Positions 49,625 through 58,450 of a DNA stretch of 60,049 nt are shown piece after piece. Numbering within the stretch: the stretch's first letter is position 1; each line of letters starts with the position of its first letter. Where the stretch lies: contig CAJTVE010000009.1 of NCBI GenBank assembly GCA_910579655.1, positions 1 through 60,049 on the forward strand. The letters run 5' to 3'. Origin of the DNA: an uncultured Allobaculum sp. Its GTDB lineage: Bacteria > Bacillota_I > Bacilli_A > Erysipelotrichales > Erysipelotrichaceae. Both the position numbers and the translations under genes were made by a program. The notes beneath the pieces are model-generated. The model was not told where the DNA came from. It worked only from the letters and a program-made list of their open reading frames with translations, and searched no databases.

Positions 49625-50811
49625 TGGATTTTGAAACCTTAAAAGCAATTGAACAGGACAATCTGATGCAGACCTACGGCCGGTTTGATCTGGCTTTAGA
49701 TCACGGCGATGGCTGCATTTTATATGATCTGGAAGGAAAACCCTATCTGGATCTGACCTCAGGGATTGGTGTCAATGCCCTGGGCCATAACTATGAACCC
49801 CTTGTCAAAGCCGTATCCGATCAGGCGGGAAAAATGATGCAGGCCAGCAACCTGTTTTATACCGAACCCATGATCCATGCGGCCGCAAAATTAAATCAAC
49901 TGGCCGGCACCAGACGCGTGTTCTATGCCAACTCGGGCGCTGAAGCCAATGAAGGTATGATCAAAATTGCCCGCAAATACAGCTGGGACAAATACCAGGA
50001 TCCAGAACGGTTGAATATTCTGACTTTACGCAATTCGTTCCATGGCCGGACGATTGCCACTCTGGAAGCCACGGGCCAGGATCACTTCCATGCCAACTTC
50101 TTCCCGTTTACCAATGGCTTTGACTACGTGGAAGTGGGCGATCTGGAAGATCTCAGTGAAAAACTTTGCTCGGGCAAATATGCCGGCATCATGATGGAAC
50201 TTGTGCAGGGAGAAAGCGGCGTACGTCCATTGGATCCAGCGTTCGTTTCGAAAGCCGCAGAACTTTGCAAAGTGAATGATGTATTGCTCATGATTGATGA
50301 AGTCCAGACGGGTGTCGGCCGGACAGGGGCATTCTTCTGTTACCAGAATTATAGCCTGCATCCGGATCTCGTTTCCTGTGCCAAGGGTCTTGGCGGAGGA
50401 GTTCCCATCGGTGCTGTTTTGGCCGGTGAAAAGACGCAGGATGTTTTAAAAGCCGGCGATCACGGCACAACATTTGGCGGCAACCCCTTAGCAGCCAGTG
50501 CGGCCAATGTTGTTCTGGATACCATCGGCCAGCCTGAATTTTTAGATGATGTAGCTCAAAAAGGCCAGTATCTGATGGAGGCCATCAAAGCATTGGATTC
50601 TGATCACGTCAAAGACGTACGCGGCATGGGTCTGATGATCGGCATTGAAGTCGGTCCAGATGCAGTTCTGGATGACTTGGCCAAATTAAGAGAAAAAGGC
50701 GTGCTTGCGCTCAAAGCTGGCAAAGGCACGATCCGGCTGCTGCCGCCGCTGACTCTTTCCTATGAGCAGATGGACCAGGCAGTCGCAGCCATGAAGGAGG
50801 TTTTTGCATGA
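49624..50811 (+). CDS. argD: Acetylornithine aminotransferase
   Basis: A PLP-dependent class III aminotransferase converting N-acetylglutamate semialdehyde to N-acetylornithine. Substrate and cofactor motifs: YANSGAEANEGMIKIARK, NSFHGRTIATLEATGQ, LMIDEVQTGVGRTG and the PLP lysine in SCAKGLGGGVPIGAVL. Length 395. The ATG shares its A with the argB stop; argF begins inside the stop region, so the three are coupled. Confidence 0.95.
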   Translation: MDFETLKAIEQDNLMQTYGRFDLALDHGDGCILYDLEGKPYLDLTSGIGVNALGHNYEPLVKAVSDQAGKMMQASNLFYTEPMIHAAAKLNQLAGTRRVFYANSGAEANEGMIKIARKYSWDKYQDPERLNILTLRNSFHGRTIATLEATGQDHFHANFFPFTNGFDYVEVGDLEDLSEKLCSGKYAGIMMELVQGESGVRPLDPAFVSKAAELCKVNDVLLMIDEVQTGVGRTGAFFCYQNYSLHPDLVSCAKGLGGGVPIGAVLAGEKTQDVLKAGDHGTTFGGNPLAASAANVVLDTIGQPEFLDDVAQKGQYLMEAIKALDSDHVKDVRGMGLMIGIEVGPDAVLDDLAKLREKGVLALKAGKGTIRLLPPLTLSYEQMDQAVAAMKEVFA

Positions 50812-51722
50812 ATCATTTATTGAAACTGCAGGATTTGTCCCCGGAAGAAATCACCCGGATCCTCGATCTTGCGGATCAGTTGAAATATGAAAAGAAACAT
50901 GGGATTGAACACCCCTATTTAAAGGGAAAATCCGTAGGCCTGATTTTCCAGAAATCTTCAACGAGAACCCGTGTTTCCTTTGAAACCGGCGTCCATCAGT
51001 TAGGCGGACAGCCTTTATTCCTGTCTTCGGCGGACTTGCAGATTGGCCGTGGGGAACCTGTTCAGGATACGGCTCGCGTTCTTTCCCGGTATCTGGATGG
51101 CATCATGATCCGGACCTATGAACAGAAAGAAGTCGAAGACCTGGCCGAATATGGATCCATTCCAATCATCAATGGTCTGACTGATTATTGCCATCCTTGT
51201 CAGGTGCTGGCGGACTTAATGACCATCCGCGAAAAATTCGGCAAACTGGAAGGGTTGAAAATGGTGTACATTGGCGATGGCAACAACATGGCCAACTCCC
51301 TGATCGTTGGCGGTCTGAAAATGGGGATGGATGTCGCCGTTGCGACGCCGGCGGACCACAAACCAGATCCAGCTGTTCTTGAATTTGCGGCGGCCTATCC
51401 AGACCACTTTACCTGGACGGAAAGTCCCGAAGAAGCTGTCAAAGATGCGGATGTTGTCTTTACCGATACCTGGGCCAGTATGGGCATGGAAGCCGAAAAA
51501 GAAGCACGCCTCAAACTCTTTCAGGGCTATCAGGTCAATGATGAACTGCTTGCCCATGCCAAAAATCCAGTGATGGTCCAGCATTGTCTTCCAGCCTATC
51601 GGGGTCAGGAAATCACCGAAAAAGTTTTTGAAGACCATGCCGATGAAATCTTCGAAGAAGCGGAAAACAGACTCCATGCCCAGAAAGCGGTTATGGTGCT
51701 GTTGATGAAAGATCCACAATAG
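50808..51722 (+). CDS. argF: Ornithine carbamoyltransferase
   Basis: Makes citrulline from ornithine and carbamoyl phosphate. The carbamoyl-phosphate motif is KSSTRTRVSFE and the ornithine motif is VQHCLPAYRG. HPCQVLAD binds carbamoyl phosphate too. Length 304, shorter than the 330-residue catabolic ArcB type and without arc genes nearby, so the anabolic assignment is favoured. AAGGAGG lies before the ATG. Last gene of the operon, ended by the terminator at 51776. Confidence 0.96.
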   Translation: MNHLLKLQDLSPEEITRILDLADQLKYEKKHGIEHPYLKGKSVGLIFQKSSTRTRVSFETGVHQLGGQPLFLSSADLQIGRGEPVQDTARVLSRYLDGIMIRTYEQKEVEDLAEYGSIPIINGLTDYCHPCQVLADLMTIREKFGKLEGLKMVYIGDGNNMANSLIVGGLKMGMDVAVATPADHKPDPAVLEFAAAYPDHFTWTESPEEAVKDADVVFTDTWASMGMEAEKEARLKLFQGYQVNDELLAHAKNPVMVQHCLPAYRGQEITEKVFEDHADEIFEEAENRLHAQKAVMVLLMKDPQ

Positions 51723-51775
51723 TCAGGCTCCCTTGAAAAAAGGACAGCCAAATTTCAATCAAAAGAACGAGAATA

Positions 51776-51818
51776 AGCCTCAGATTAAGTCTTCCATTAA
51801 TCTGAGGCTTTACATTTT
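51776..51818 (+). terminator. arg operon terminator
   Basis: A perfect 13-bp stem, AGCCTCAGATTAA with TTAATCTGAGGCT, followed by TTACATTTTC. Confidence 0.8.
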
Positions 51819-51858
51819 CAAGAAAGCTTTTAAATAGCCTTATATTATACGTTGAGTC

Positions 51859-51942
51859 AAATAGAATGAATAGATAGGATCTATCTAACCAAATGGAATG
51901 AATAGATAGGATCTATCTAATCAAATGGAATGAATAGATAGA
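51859..51942. repeat. 32-bp tandem repeats (2.6 copies) carrying a dyad
   Basis: Units at 51859-51890 and 51891-51922 differ at two or three positions, and a third partial copy runs to about 51942. Each full unit contains TAGATAG-GAT-CTATCTA, a 7-bp inverted repeat. The rest of 51943-52236 shows no gene I can support. Confidence 0.9.
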
Positions 51943-52236
51943 CTCTTGAATGTAGATATATTTTGGTGGTGCATCTGCACTCAGCAAAAACCATGCAAAA
52001 TGCGCAGCCGCTTTACTGTGGCCGGATGAGAAAGGGCAATCTTCTGGATTTCGCCAGGCGCTGACCAACCTTTTCAAGAACTGTCTAAAAAGTAGAAGAT
52101 GAATAGCGCTTTTTCTACAGGACTTCCTTGATTGTATCCTAGCAAACCTGACCAATTTGTATTCGAGTACGGGATTCGACTTGAACTAAGCTTTTTTCAA
52201 AAGCGACGGTCATAAAAACAAGAAAGGAGCATCGCT

Positions 52237-53211
52237 ATGCCATTTGCACCCATCCAGAAACTGGTATTCAATCAGAGTTATGAGGGAGTCTGGAGGATCG
52301 CTCAGTTTTCCCTGTCCAGCGATCGCAACGGCAATCCAATGGCCAGACTGGAACTGGCAGATGCCTTTGACCGGCTTCCAGCCGTCTTCTTTTCGATCAA
52401 TGAAAATAACCTCAGCCAAAAAGAATTGTTTATACCCAGCGGATTTGCAAAAGTCGCTTTTCGATATGAAGAGGATGCCCGCTATGGTCCCCAGGCGAAA
52501 GTGATCAGTATGCAGGGCGTAACACTTTCTGAAGCAGGCGATCTGACACAGCTCATTCCGGCGCTGCCTGATCGTCGGGAAAATCTGAATGCTCTGTATC
52601 AATGCGGCAGACTGATTCAAAGTTCTGGGCTGCGGTCGCTGGTACTCTATGTACTGGAGCGATATCAATCGGTTCTGATCGATTTGCCAGCCGCAAAATC
52701 AATGCATCATGATGTGCTGGGCGGATGGGTTTTCCATACGCTGCGTATGGCCCGGCTTGGATATTCACTTTGCCGAGTCTATCCTGAAGTGAATCAGGAT
52801 CTGTTGATCAGCGGCATTCTGCTCCATGATCTGGGCAAGCTCCAGGAATTTTCTCGTGATCCAACAGGGATGGTCATTGATTATTCGGTTTCTGGTGTTT
52901 TGCTTTCGCATCTGGTTATTGGTCTTCTGATGCTGGAAGAAATTCTGAAAGAGATGAAAGCCAAAAATCTTCCGGTACCCAGCGAAAACGAGCGCCTGGC
53001 CTTATTCCACATGATTGAATCCCACCATGGCAAACCGGAGTATGGAAGTCCAATCACCCCCAGATTTCGGGAAGCCATGATTTTACATTTTCTGGACCAG
53101 ATTGATGCCAAAATCTGGATGTTTGACCAGGTGCAGGGCAATCTGGACCCAGGCAAACTCTCCGAAAAAACGGTTTTTGGCCTGGATGGACGCGTCTGGA
53201 GACCAGAATAA
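52237..53211 (+). CDS. yhaM: 3'-5' exoribonuclease YhaM
   Basis: Trims RNA 3' ends in Gram-positive bacteria. The N-terminal OB-fold region (residues about 10-100) includes WRIAQFSLSSDRNGNPMARLELAD. An HD hydrolase domain follows (about 150-290) with the metal ligands in MHHDVLGGWVFHTLRMA, the HD pair in ILLHDLGKLQEF and HMIESHHGKPEYG. Length 324, near the 314 of Bacillus YhaM. AGAAAGGAG precedes the ATG. It is monocistronic, ended by the terminator at 53333. Confidence 0.9.
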   Translation: MPFAPIQKLVFNQSYEGVWRIAQFSLSSDRNGNPMARLELADAFDRLPAVFFSINENNLSQKELFIPSGFAKVAFRYEEDARYGPQAKVISMQGVTLSEAGDLTQLIPALPDRRENLNALYQCGRLIQSSGLRSLVLYVLERYQSVLIDLPAAKSMHHDVLGGWVFHTLRMARLGYSLCRVYPEVNQDLLISGILLHDLGKLQEFSRDPTGMVIDYSVSGVLLSHLVIGLLMLEEILKEMKAKNLPVPSENERLALFHMIESHHGKPEYGSPITPRFREAMILHFLDQIDAKIWMFDQVQGNLDPGKLSEKTVFGLDGRVWRPE

Positions 53212-53332
53212 TCGTCCGCCATCTTGCGGTCTTTTTCTGATCAGATCTGAGCAGAGTCTGTCCAAGGGAATGACTGCAGCTGCGCTTATGGCAGTGGTTT
53301 TAAATCTGGAACCGAAAGAATGTATTTTGATC

Positions 53333-53367
53333 ATGGCACAGGGAAAGTCTGACCCTGTGCCATTTTT
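53333..53367 (+). terminator. yhaM terminator
   Basis: ATGGCACAGG (53333-53342) and CCTGTGCCAT (53354-53363) form a perfect 10-bp stem followed by T's. Confidence 0.9.
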
Positions 53368-53450
53368 AAGTCGGGGATGAAAATGAAGATATTTTCCAAG
53401 CCAGTTCAGTTTTTCAATTCTTAAAATAGGACAGAAAATGAGGAAATCGC

Positions 53451-54287
53451 ATGAAAAAAGAAATACGAACGGCAGTCTACGATGACCGGCTGCATCTTGA
53501 GGCTTATTCCTTTGCGAACATCACCCAGCCATTTCCCAAGCATTTTCATGAATACTATGTGATCGGATTGGTGGAAGAAGGGGAACGGATTTTGTGCTGT
53601 AAAAACTGCCAGTACACCCTCAAAAAGGGGGATATTCTCCTGCTGAATCCAGGAGATATTCACGCCTGTAGTCAACAGGATGGAGGAACGCTGGATTACA
53701 GAGGAATGAACATTTCGCAAAGTGTCATGCTCGATTTAGTCGAGAAAGCGATCGGCCAGCGGGTGCTGCCGGGCTTTTGGGCAAACGTGATCTGTGATGA
53801 AGAGGCTGCTGACTATCTGTACAGGCTTCACGAACTGATGATGAAAGGTTCCCATGAATCGAAAAAAGAGGAAATTTTGCGACAGTTGATCGCTTTGCTT
53901 GTCGAGCACTATAGTCAGCCATTTGCCTTCGCTGTTTCAGAAGATCATGAAGAGGTGGAAAGGGCCTGCGCATTTATGGAAGCGCATTATGCCAAACCCA
54001 TTAACCTCGATCAGCTTTGTCGATATACAGCTGTCAGCAAATCGACTTTGCTTCGAGCCTTTGCGGGCGCCAAAGGCGTCACGCCCTACAGCTATTTGCA
54101 GAACATTCGGATCGGAAAGGCCCGCCAGATGCTGGAACATGGCGATTCGCTGGTGGAAACCGCTCTGCGCACCGGATTTTATGATCAGAGCCATTTTACA
54201 AACTGTTTCAATCGCCTGATTGGACTGGCGCCGGGCGTTTATCGAAAGATCTTCCAGGATCCAAAGGAGAAAATCCATGAAAAATAG
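53451..54287 (+). CDS. AraC-family transcription regulator
   Basis: The N-terminal half is a cupin-like sensor (FPKHFHEYYVIGLVEEG, KGDILLLNPGDIH). The C-terminal 100 residues hold the two helix-turn-helix motifs: INLDQLCRYTAVSKSTLLRAF and SLVETALRTGFYDQSHFTNCF. Length 278. GAGGAAA precedes the ATG. The next gene, an EamA exporter, starts inside its 3' end, so the regulator probably controls that exporter and responds to its substrate. Similar AraC-EamA pairs often control amino-acid or drug efflux. Confidence 0.9.
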   Translation: MKKEIRTAVYDDRLHLEAYSFANITQPFPKHFHEYYVIGLVEEGERILCCKNCQYTLKKGDILLLNPGDIHACSQQDGGTLDYRGMNISQSVMLDLVEKAIGQRVLPGFWANVICDEEAADYLYRLHELMMKGSHESKKEEILRQLIALLVEHYSQPFAFAVSEDHEEVERACAFMEAHYAKPINLDQLCRYTAVSKSTLLRAFAGAKGVTPYSYLQNIRIGKARQMLEHGDSLVETALRTGFYDQSHFTNCFNRLIGLAPGVYRKIFQDPKEKIHEK

Positions 54288-55200
54288 CCAGACTATGGGG
54301 CATCTGTGCGCTCTGTTTACGATCATCATCTGGGGAACGACCTTTATTTCGACGAAAATTCTGCTGACAGACTTACAGCCGGTTGAGATTCTGTTTTTCC
54401 GGTTTGCCATCGGACTGTCAGCTCTCTGGCTGATTTGTCCTGAGCGGCTGAAAGGAACAAGCAGAAAACAGGAACTGATCTTTGCGGGGGCAGGACTTTG
54501 CGGAATCTGTCTGTACTATCTGCTGGAAAATATTGCCCTGACCTGCACCCTGGCTTCTAATGTCGGCGTAATTATTTCGGTCGCTCCATTTTTTACCGCT
54601 GTTTTCTCGACCCTGTTTCTGAAAGAAAACAAGCCGCCAGTTTGCTTTTATCTTGGCTTTGTGGTTGCCATGGCCGGGATCGCCCTGATCAGTTTCAATG
54701 GGTCCAGTCTGAAGTTAAATCCTTTTGGCGACTTGTTGGCGTTGCTGGCAACTGTGGTCTGGGCTTTCTATTCGGTGTTGACAAAGAAAATCAGTGGTTT
54801 CGGATTTTCGACCATTCTTACCACGCGCCGGGTATTCTTTTATGGAATTTTATTCATGCTGCCGGCCTTGTTCCTGCTGGATTTCAGGCTGGATCTGACA
54901 TGGATCGCCAGTTTTTCCAATCCGGTTGATTTGGGCAATCTTCTTTACCTGGGATTGGGTGCTTCTGCTTTGTGTTTTGTGGCGTGGAACTATGCGGTGA
55001 AAGTATTGGGAGCTGTGAAGACGAGTATTTATATTTATATGGTTCCTGTCATTACAGTGGCAACTTCGGCGATTATCCTTCATGAACAAATCACTGTTCT
55101 CATGCTTGTCGGGACATTTTTGATCCTGGCGGGTCTGATTTTGTCAGAGAACGGACGGTTTACAAGAAAAGAGGAAACAAAAGATGATTCAACAAGATGA
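54277..55200 (+). CDS. EamA/DMT-family exporter
   Basis: Ten membrane segments with two EamA repeats; the first helix reads IIIWGTTFISTKILL and the end of repeat one LENIALTCTLASNVGVIIS is typical. Length 307 with the ATG at 54277, directly after CAAAGGAG within the last codons of the AraC gene. The frame is open 19 codons further upstream inside the regulator gene, without a site. It is expected to export a small metabolite recognised by the AraC-type regulator. The DUF2000 gene starts inside its 3' end, so the three genes form one translation-coupled operon. Confidence 0.88.
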   Translation: MKNSQTMGHLCALFTIIIWGTTFISTKILLTDLQPVEILFFRFAIGLSALWLICPERLKGTSRKQELIFAGAGLCGICLYYLLENIALTCTLASNVGVIISVAPFFTAVFSTLFLKENKPPVCFYLGFVVAMAGIALISFNGSSLKLNPFGDLLALLATVVWAFYSVLTKKISGFGFSTILTTRRVFFYGILFMLPALFLLDFRLDLTWIASFSNPVDLGNLLYLGLGASALCFVAWNYAVKVLGAVKTSIYIYMVPVITVATSAIILHEQITVLMLVGTFLILAGLILSENGRFTRKEETKDDSTR

Positions 55201-55606
55201 AAAATGCGTAATGGTCATTGATAAAAATCTATCGAGGGGGCTTATTGCCAATACAGCGGCTATCCTGGGGATGACGCTTGGTAAAACAGAGCCGCAGATG
55301 ATCGGAGTTGAGGTCATGGACCAGAGTGGAAATCAACATTTAGGGATTGTAAAAGTCCCAATTCCAATTCTGGAAGGATCACTCGAGCAGATCAGGCAGA
55401 TTCGTACCAAACTGTACGAACCGGATTTTCAGGACTTGACGGTGGTGGATTTTTCGGATTTAGCCCAGGGATGCAAGACCTATGACGAATTTATCGAGAA
55501 AATGGGCAACTCTTTTGAAGAATCTTTACGATACTTTGGAGTCGCCCTGTGCGGTCCAAAGAAAAAGATTAACAAACTGACTGGAAGTTTGCCTTTATTG
55601 CGTTAA
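55184..55606 (+). CDS. DUF2000 family protein
   Basis: A 140-residue cytosolic protein with the DUF2000 pattern: KCVMVIDKNLSRGLIANTAAI near the start, then VPIPILEGSLEQIRQIR and VVDFSDLAQGCKTYDEF. The family has a peptidyl-tRNA hydrolase-like fold and no established function. It overlaps the exporter gene by 17 bases with GAGGAAAC before its ATG, so it is part of the AraC-EamA operon. DUF2000 proteins are often found next to such exporters or regulators, which hints at a joint role. Confidence 0.85.
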   Translation: MIQQDEKCVMVIDKNLSRGLIANTAAILGMTLGKTEPQMIGVEVMDQSGNQHLGIVKVPIPILEGSLEQIRQIRTKLYEPDFQDLTVVDFSDLAQGCKTYDEFIEKMGNSFEESLRYFGVALCGPKKKINKLTGSLPLLR

Positions 55607-55937
55607 CTCTATCTGGCTGCCAATGAGTTTCTGCACGTTGATGTTGACACGCAGACGCGAAGAGGCCGGTACCTCTTGGAAGAAAAATGCAAAAAAGCGA
55701 GACTTTGATCAGGCAGGGAAATGAAGAGCCTGCCTGATGAAAAACCTTAGTCGCCTGGTAAAAGATTTCACTTTTCCAGGCAATTTCATTTTCGTTATTA
55801 TCACCGCCATCATTTTCTTCATCTTTTTTGCCTGTCTGATCAGTCTATCAGTTATTCAGACATAGGAGTTTAAAGCAGCTCCTGTGCAAAACTACAGGGC
55901 AAAATGATTTTCTTCTGAAATTGATAGGCCCATCAGT
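55607..55937 (+). other. Spacer with two hairpins; one the probable operon terminator
   Basis: ATCAGGCAGG/CCTGCCTGAT (55708-55738) has no T-tract. GCCTGGTAAAAG with CTTTTCCAGGC (55753-55781, one bulge), followed by AATTTCATTTTCG, is the better terminator for the AraC-EamA-DUF2000 operon. No gene is seen. Confidence 0.6.
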
Positions 55938-55970
55938 ACGAAAAAACGGCCATCATCATCGTGGCCGTTT
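55938..55970 (-). terminator. Terminator of the serine hydrolase gene
   Basis: AAACGGCCA (55944-55952) and TGGCCGTTT (55962-55970), followed on the minus strand by TTTTC. Confidence 0.85.
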
Positions 55971-55998
55971 CTCTTTGATTGTGCTTTTCACTTTCTTG

Positions 55999-57339
55999 TC
56001 AGCAAAGAGCGCTTTCTTCCAGTTCAGGCGGGTCGATTGGGGCTGGTTCTGTCGGAACCGGAGCAGGGGATGGATCTGCGGCGCCAGGATCTGGCGTTGG
56101 CATTCCTGGATCAATGCCGGGATCGGCACTGGTTCCTGAATCGTCCGGAGTTAAAGAAGGCGCATCTGGCAACACGGGATTTGTAGGTTCAGTCGAAACA
56201 GGCGGAGCAATATAGTCATTGCTTCCATCATCGATGGAAGGTGAAACTGGTGCTGAAGGATAGTAAGGCGTAGCCGTATCGGGTTCTGTATCTGGGCTTG
56301 CCGGATAATATGGTTCCGTGATTTCAATCTCTTCGGCAGGTCCGGCTGGCTGAAGTTCGAGTTTTTCCCAGAATTTTTCTTTGGCATCCGCTGTCTGATT
56401 GAGAACGTTGTAGGCGATCTTGTTAATTACGCCCGGATCAACCGTATTGTCATTGGAATTGGATAAGACAACGATGCGGTATGGATTTCCGACTTTTGAA
56501 AAGCCGACACTGTTGGTTGCTCCGCCAACCTGGCCATATTTCTGGATCATCGTATCTTCTTCCACCAGGTCATTGAGATAGGAATCTGCAGCAGCTCCAT
56601 CCAGGGCTGAAATGATCGGTTTGTATTTGGTCTGGTTGTTCATCAACAGCCGGACTTCATCCATCAGCTGGGCTGCTGTGCAGACGTTATCGAGAGGATT
56701 TTCAGCAATGCCCGGGTATTTGGAATAGCGCGAGCGCAGATCGCAGAATTCTTCCCAGCCGCCCAGATTGTCATAGAGAATCGCAGCAGCCGTGTTATCG
56801 GAATACGTCAGCGTAAAGGCGACCGCATCCTCGATGGGAACGGCGGATCCAATCCCATAGGAGCCAAGAATGGGGTTTGAACCTTCGTCACGCACCGATT
56901 CCGCTCCAAAGGTCAGGGTAGACTGTTCTGTCTTCTCCCCCTGGGCAATCTGATCGTAATACAACATGGCTAACGCCAGCTTGTAGGTACTGGCAGCAGT
57001 CATGGTTTTATCCACATTTAATTTGTAGGTGACGCTTTCATCACCCGATTCCACATAGATCGCAAGATCGGACATTGCATAGTCACGATCGTGAATATAG
57101 GACTCAATCTGAGTGGTCAAAAGCTTGGTGATGGCTTTCGGATCTTGATAGATCGAAGAAATCTGACTGACATCTGAAGTCGTGGAAGACTGGCTATCGT
57201 GCTGGGCGACTGTCTTCTCTTTACTGATCAGAGCTGAATAAATTGAAAAACCAGCCAGACAGACCGAAAGGGCAACAAAGACAATACACACCCAGACAAT
57301 CGCAGGTCTGGAAGAAGAGTCATTAGAAGTCTGTTTCAT
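55999..57339 (-). CDS. Membrane-anchored class A beta-lactamase-like serine hydrolase with proline-rich tail
   Basis: A single N-terminal membrane segment (about residues 13-33) places the enzyme outside the cell. The class A layout is present: STYK (Ser117, Lys120) and SDN (180-182, in YSDNTAAAILYD). The third motif, normally KTG, is KYG (267-269), an unusual change. A tail of about 120 residues rich in Pro/Asp/Ser/Thr follows, suggesting a wall-spanning or exposed stalk, but no LPxTG is seen. The ATG at 57339 has AGAAAG upstream; an ATG at 57372 lacks one. Length 446. It could be a peptidoglycan-acting hydrolase or divergent beta-lactamase; resistance should not be assumed. Monocistronic. 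Confidence 0.8.
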   Translation of the reverse strand: MKQTSNDSSSRPAIVWVCIVFVALSVCLAGFSIYSALISKEKTVAQHDSQSSTTSDVSQISSIYQDPKAITKLLTTQIESYIHDRDYAMSDLAIYVESGDESVTYKLNVDKTMTAASTYKLALAMLYYDQIAQGEKTEQSTLTFGAESVRDEGSNPILGSYGIGSAVPIEDAVAFTLTYSDNTAAAILYDNLGGWEEFCDLRSRYSKYPGIAENPLDNVCTAAQLMDEVRLLMNNQTKYKPIISALDGAAADSYLNDLVEEDTMIQKYGQVGGATNSVGFSKVGNPYRIVVLSNSNDNTVDPGVINKIAYNVLNQTADAKEKFWEKLELQPAGPAEEIEITEPYYPASPDTEPDTATPYYPSAPVSPSIDDGSNDYIAPPVSTEPTNPVLPDAPSLTPDDSGTSADPGIDPGMPTPDPGAADPSPAPVPTEPAPIDPPELEESALC

Positions 57340-57963
57340 ACGTATTCTTTCTAAGGGGACTGCCATTGGCAATCCACCGGCCTTATCATTTTACTTTCCT
57401 TATCTTCGGTATATTTTAGTGGACAATCAAGATTCAGTTTTCAAATTCCATTGAAATGAATCAAAAAACATAGACTCTTATCTAACAATGCATTTCGTCT
57501 CATTTGGACATTGGTTTTCTGATCCTGTTTCCACGAAAGGGGAAATGGTTGAAATGGCCAGGGAAACAGATTGATAAGGACAATGTTGAAGGTTCGGGCA
57601 GAATTTTGAGGCCCGCAAAGCCGGAGAATCATTCGCTGATTGGTGAATGACTCTCCGGCTTTTTCGTGAGCGTGGTTTTCGCAAAAACCCACAGCCAAAG
57701 ATCGAGGGAGAAACAGAGACACAACAGAGAAAGACCAAAAAGATCGACGGGAGATCTGAACGGTGAAGAAAGGAAGACCGCCAGACAGAAAAGTAGGTTG
57801 GACGCCAGGCAAGTTCAGGCTCGGTGAAAGCTGGATCCAGACAGGCGCTGAAAATCCACTGGCTATTTTTTTGGATACGATTACATGTAAAGATTTATAA
57901 AGACTTATAAAAGTGGAGGCTTGAGGCCAACTACTTTAACGATAAAAATACACAGATTAGGCA
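57340..57963. other. Gene-free stretch with one strong hairpin
   Basis: No convincing coding region. A strong terminator lies at 57617-57665. Before it, a GGGC/GCCC pair near 57596-57615 may be part of a small RNA. From about 57870 the base composition turns AT-rich. Confidence 0.5.
57617..57665 (+). terminator. Strong orphan terminator
   Basis: AAAGCCGGAGA and TCATTC (57617-57634) pair with GAATGA and TCTCCGGCTTT with one mismatch, followed by TTTTT. No upstream gene on the plus strand, so it may end a small RNA starting near 57500-57560. Confidence 0.7.
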
Positions 57964-58137
57964 ATGTATGAAAGCTATAACGAGAGAGGGTTAAGAGTGA
58001 AAAAAGAAAGAATAAAATCGTTAAAGATCGTGCTTAATTTTCTTGATGAAATTAATGCTGTATTTATACACGTGCGAAGAAAAAACTGGGAAATACGACG
58101 GTTCTCTGTGCTTAAATCACCTTCATATCTAAAATAA
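57964..58137 (+). CDS. Possible small basic protein (57 or 46 residues)
   Basis: An ATG at 57964, with AGATTAGG just before, opens a frame of 57 codons ending at TAA 58135. An internal GTG at 57997 follows a purine-rich AGAGAGGG. The peptide is basic and hydrophobic (KKERIKSLKIVLNFLDEINA, then VFIHVRRKNWEIRRF). It lies in an AT-rich region and matches nothing I recognise, so chance is a real possibility. Confidence 0.3.
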   Translation: MYESYNERGLRVKKERIKSLKIVLNFLDEINAVFIHVRRKNWEIRRFSVLKSPSYLK

Positions 58138-58303
58138 GATTATAAATATACTTATTCGATATCTATTAGCGTGTCCAATCGCTAGTTAATTCAGATAAAA
58201 ATTAATTTGTATCCTTTATAAGATTATAAAAAATCTAATGTGGATTGATATAGTTTTAAAAAATATAGTTTTCAAAAAATGTTCAAAAATACTGCAAACT
58301 TTA
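58138..58303. other. AT-rich stretch upstream of the sortase-like gene
   Basis: Strongly AT-rich with several TTATAA- and AAATAT-type words, unlike the rest of the window. No gene seen. It could be an UP-element or nucleoid-protein-bound region for the promoter at 58304. Confidence 0.4.
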
Positions 58304-58332
58304 TGGACAAGCCCATAACATAAGGATAGAAT
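58304..58332 (+). promoter_or_regulatory. Promoter of the sortase-like gene
   Basis: TGGACA (58304-58309) and TAGAAT (58327-58332) are 17 bp apart. A TTATGG/CCATAA inverted repeat overlaps the -35. The AT-rich sequence upstream should strengthen it. The leader is about 110 bases. Confidence 0.6.
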
Positions 58333-58450
58333 AAAGACAGAGTTAAGAAAAAATAAAGAAATACCTTTCAGAAATAAAGAAGATCTTTATTTCATCGTCG
58401 CTAATCAAGAGAAAACGAAGAAAAACAGAATGCGTGTTCGAGGGAATAAT

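Noticed and set aside
51859..51942. Possible CRISPR array
   Set aside because: Units are contiguous with no unique spacers, and no cas genes are present.
51913..52155. 80-codon minus-strand frame next to the 32-bp repeats
   Set aside because: It runs into the repeat array and has no ribosome site; the product was not recognised.
57441..57812. 123-codon minus-strand frame
   Set aside because: It spans the strong terminator at 57617 on the opposite strand and shows no start signal or conserved pattern.
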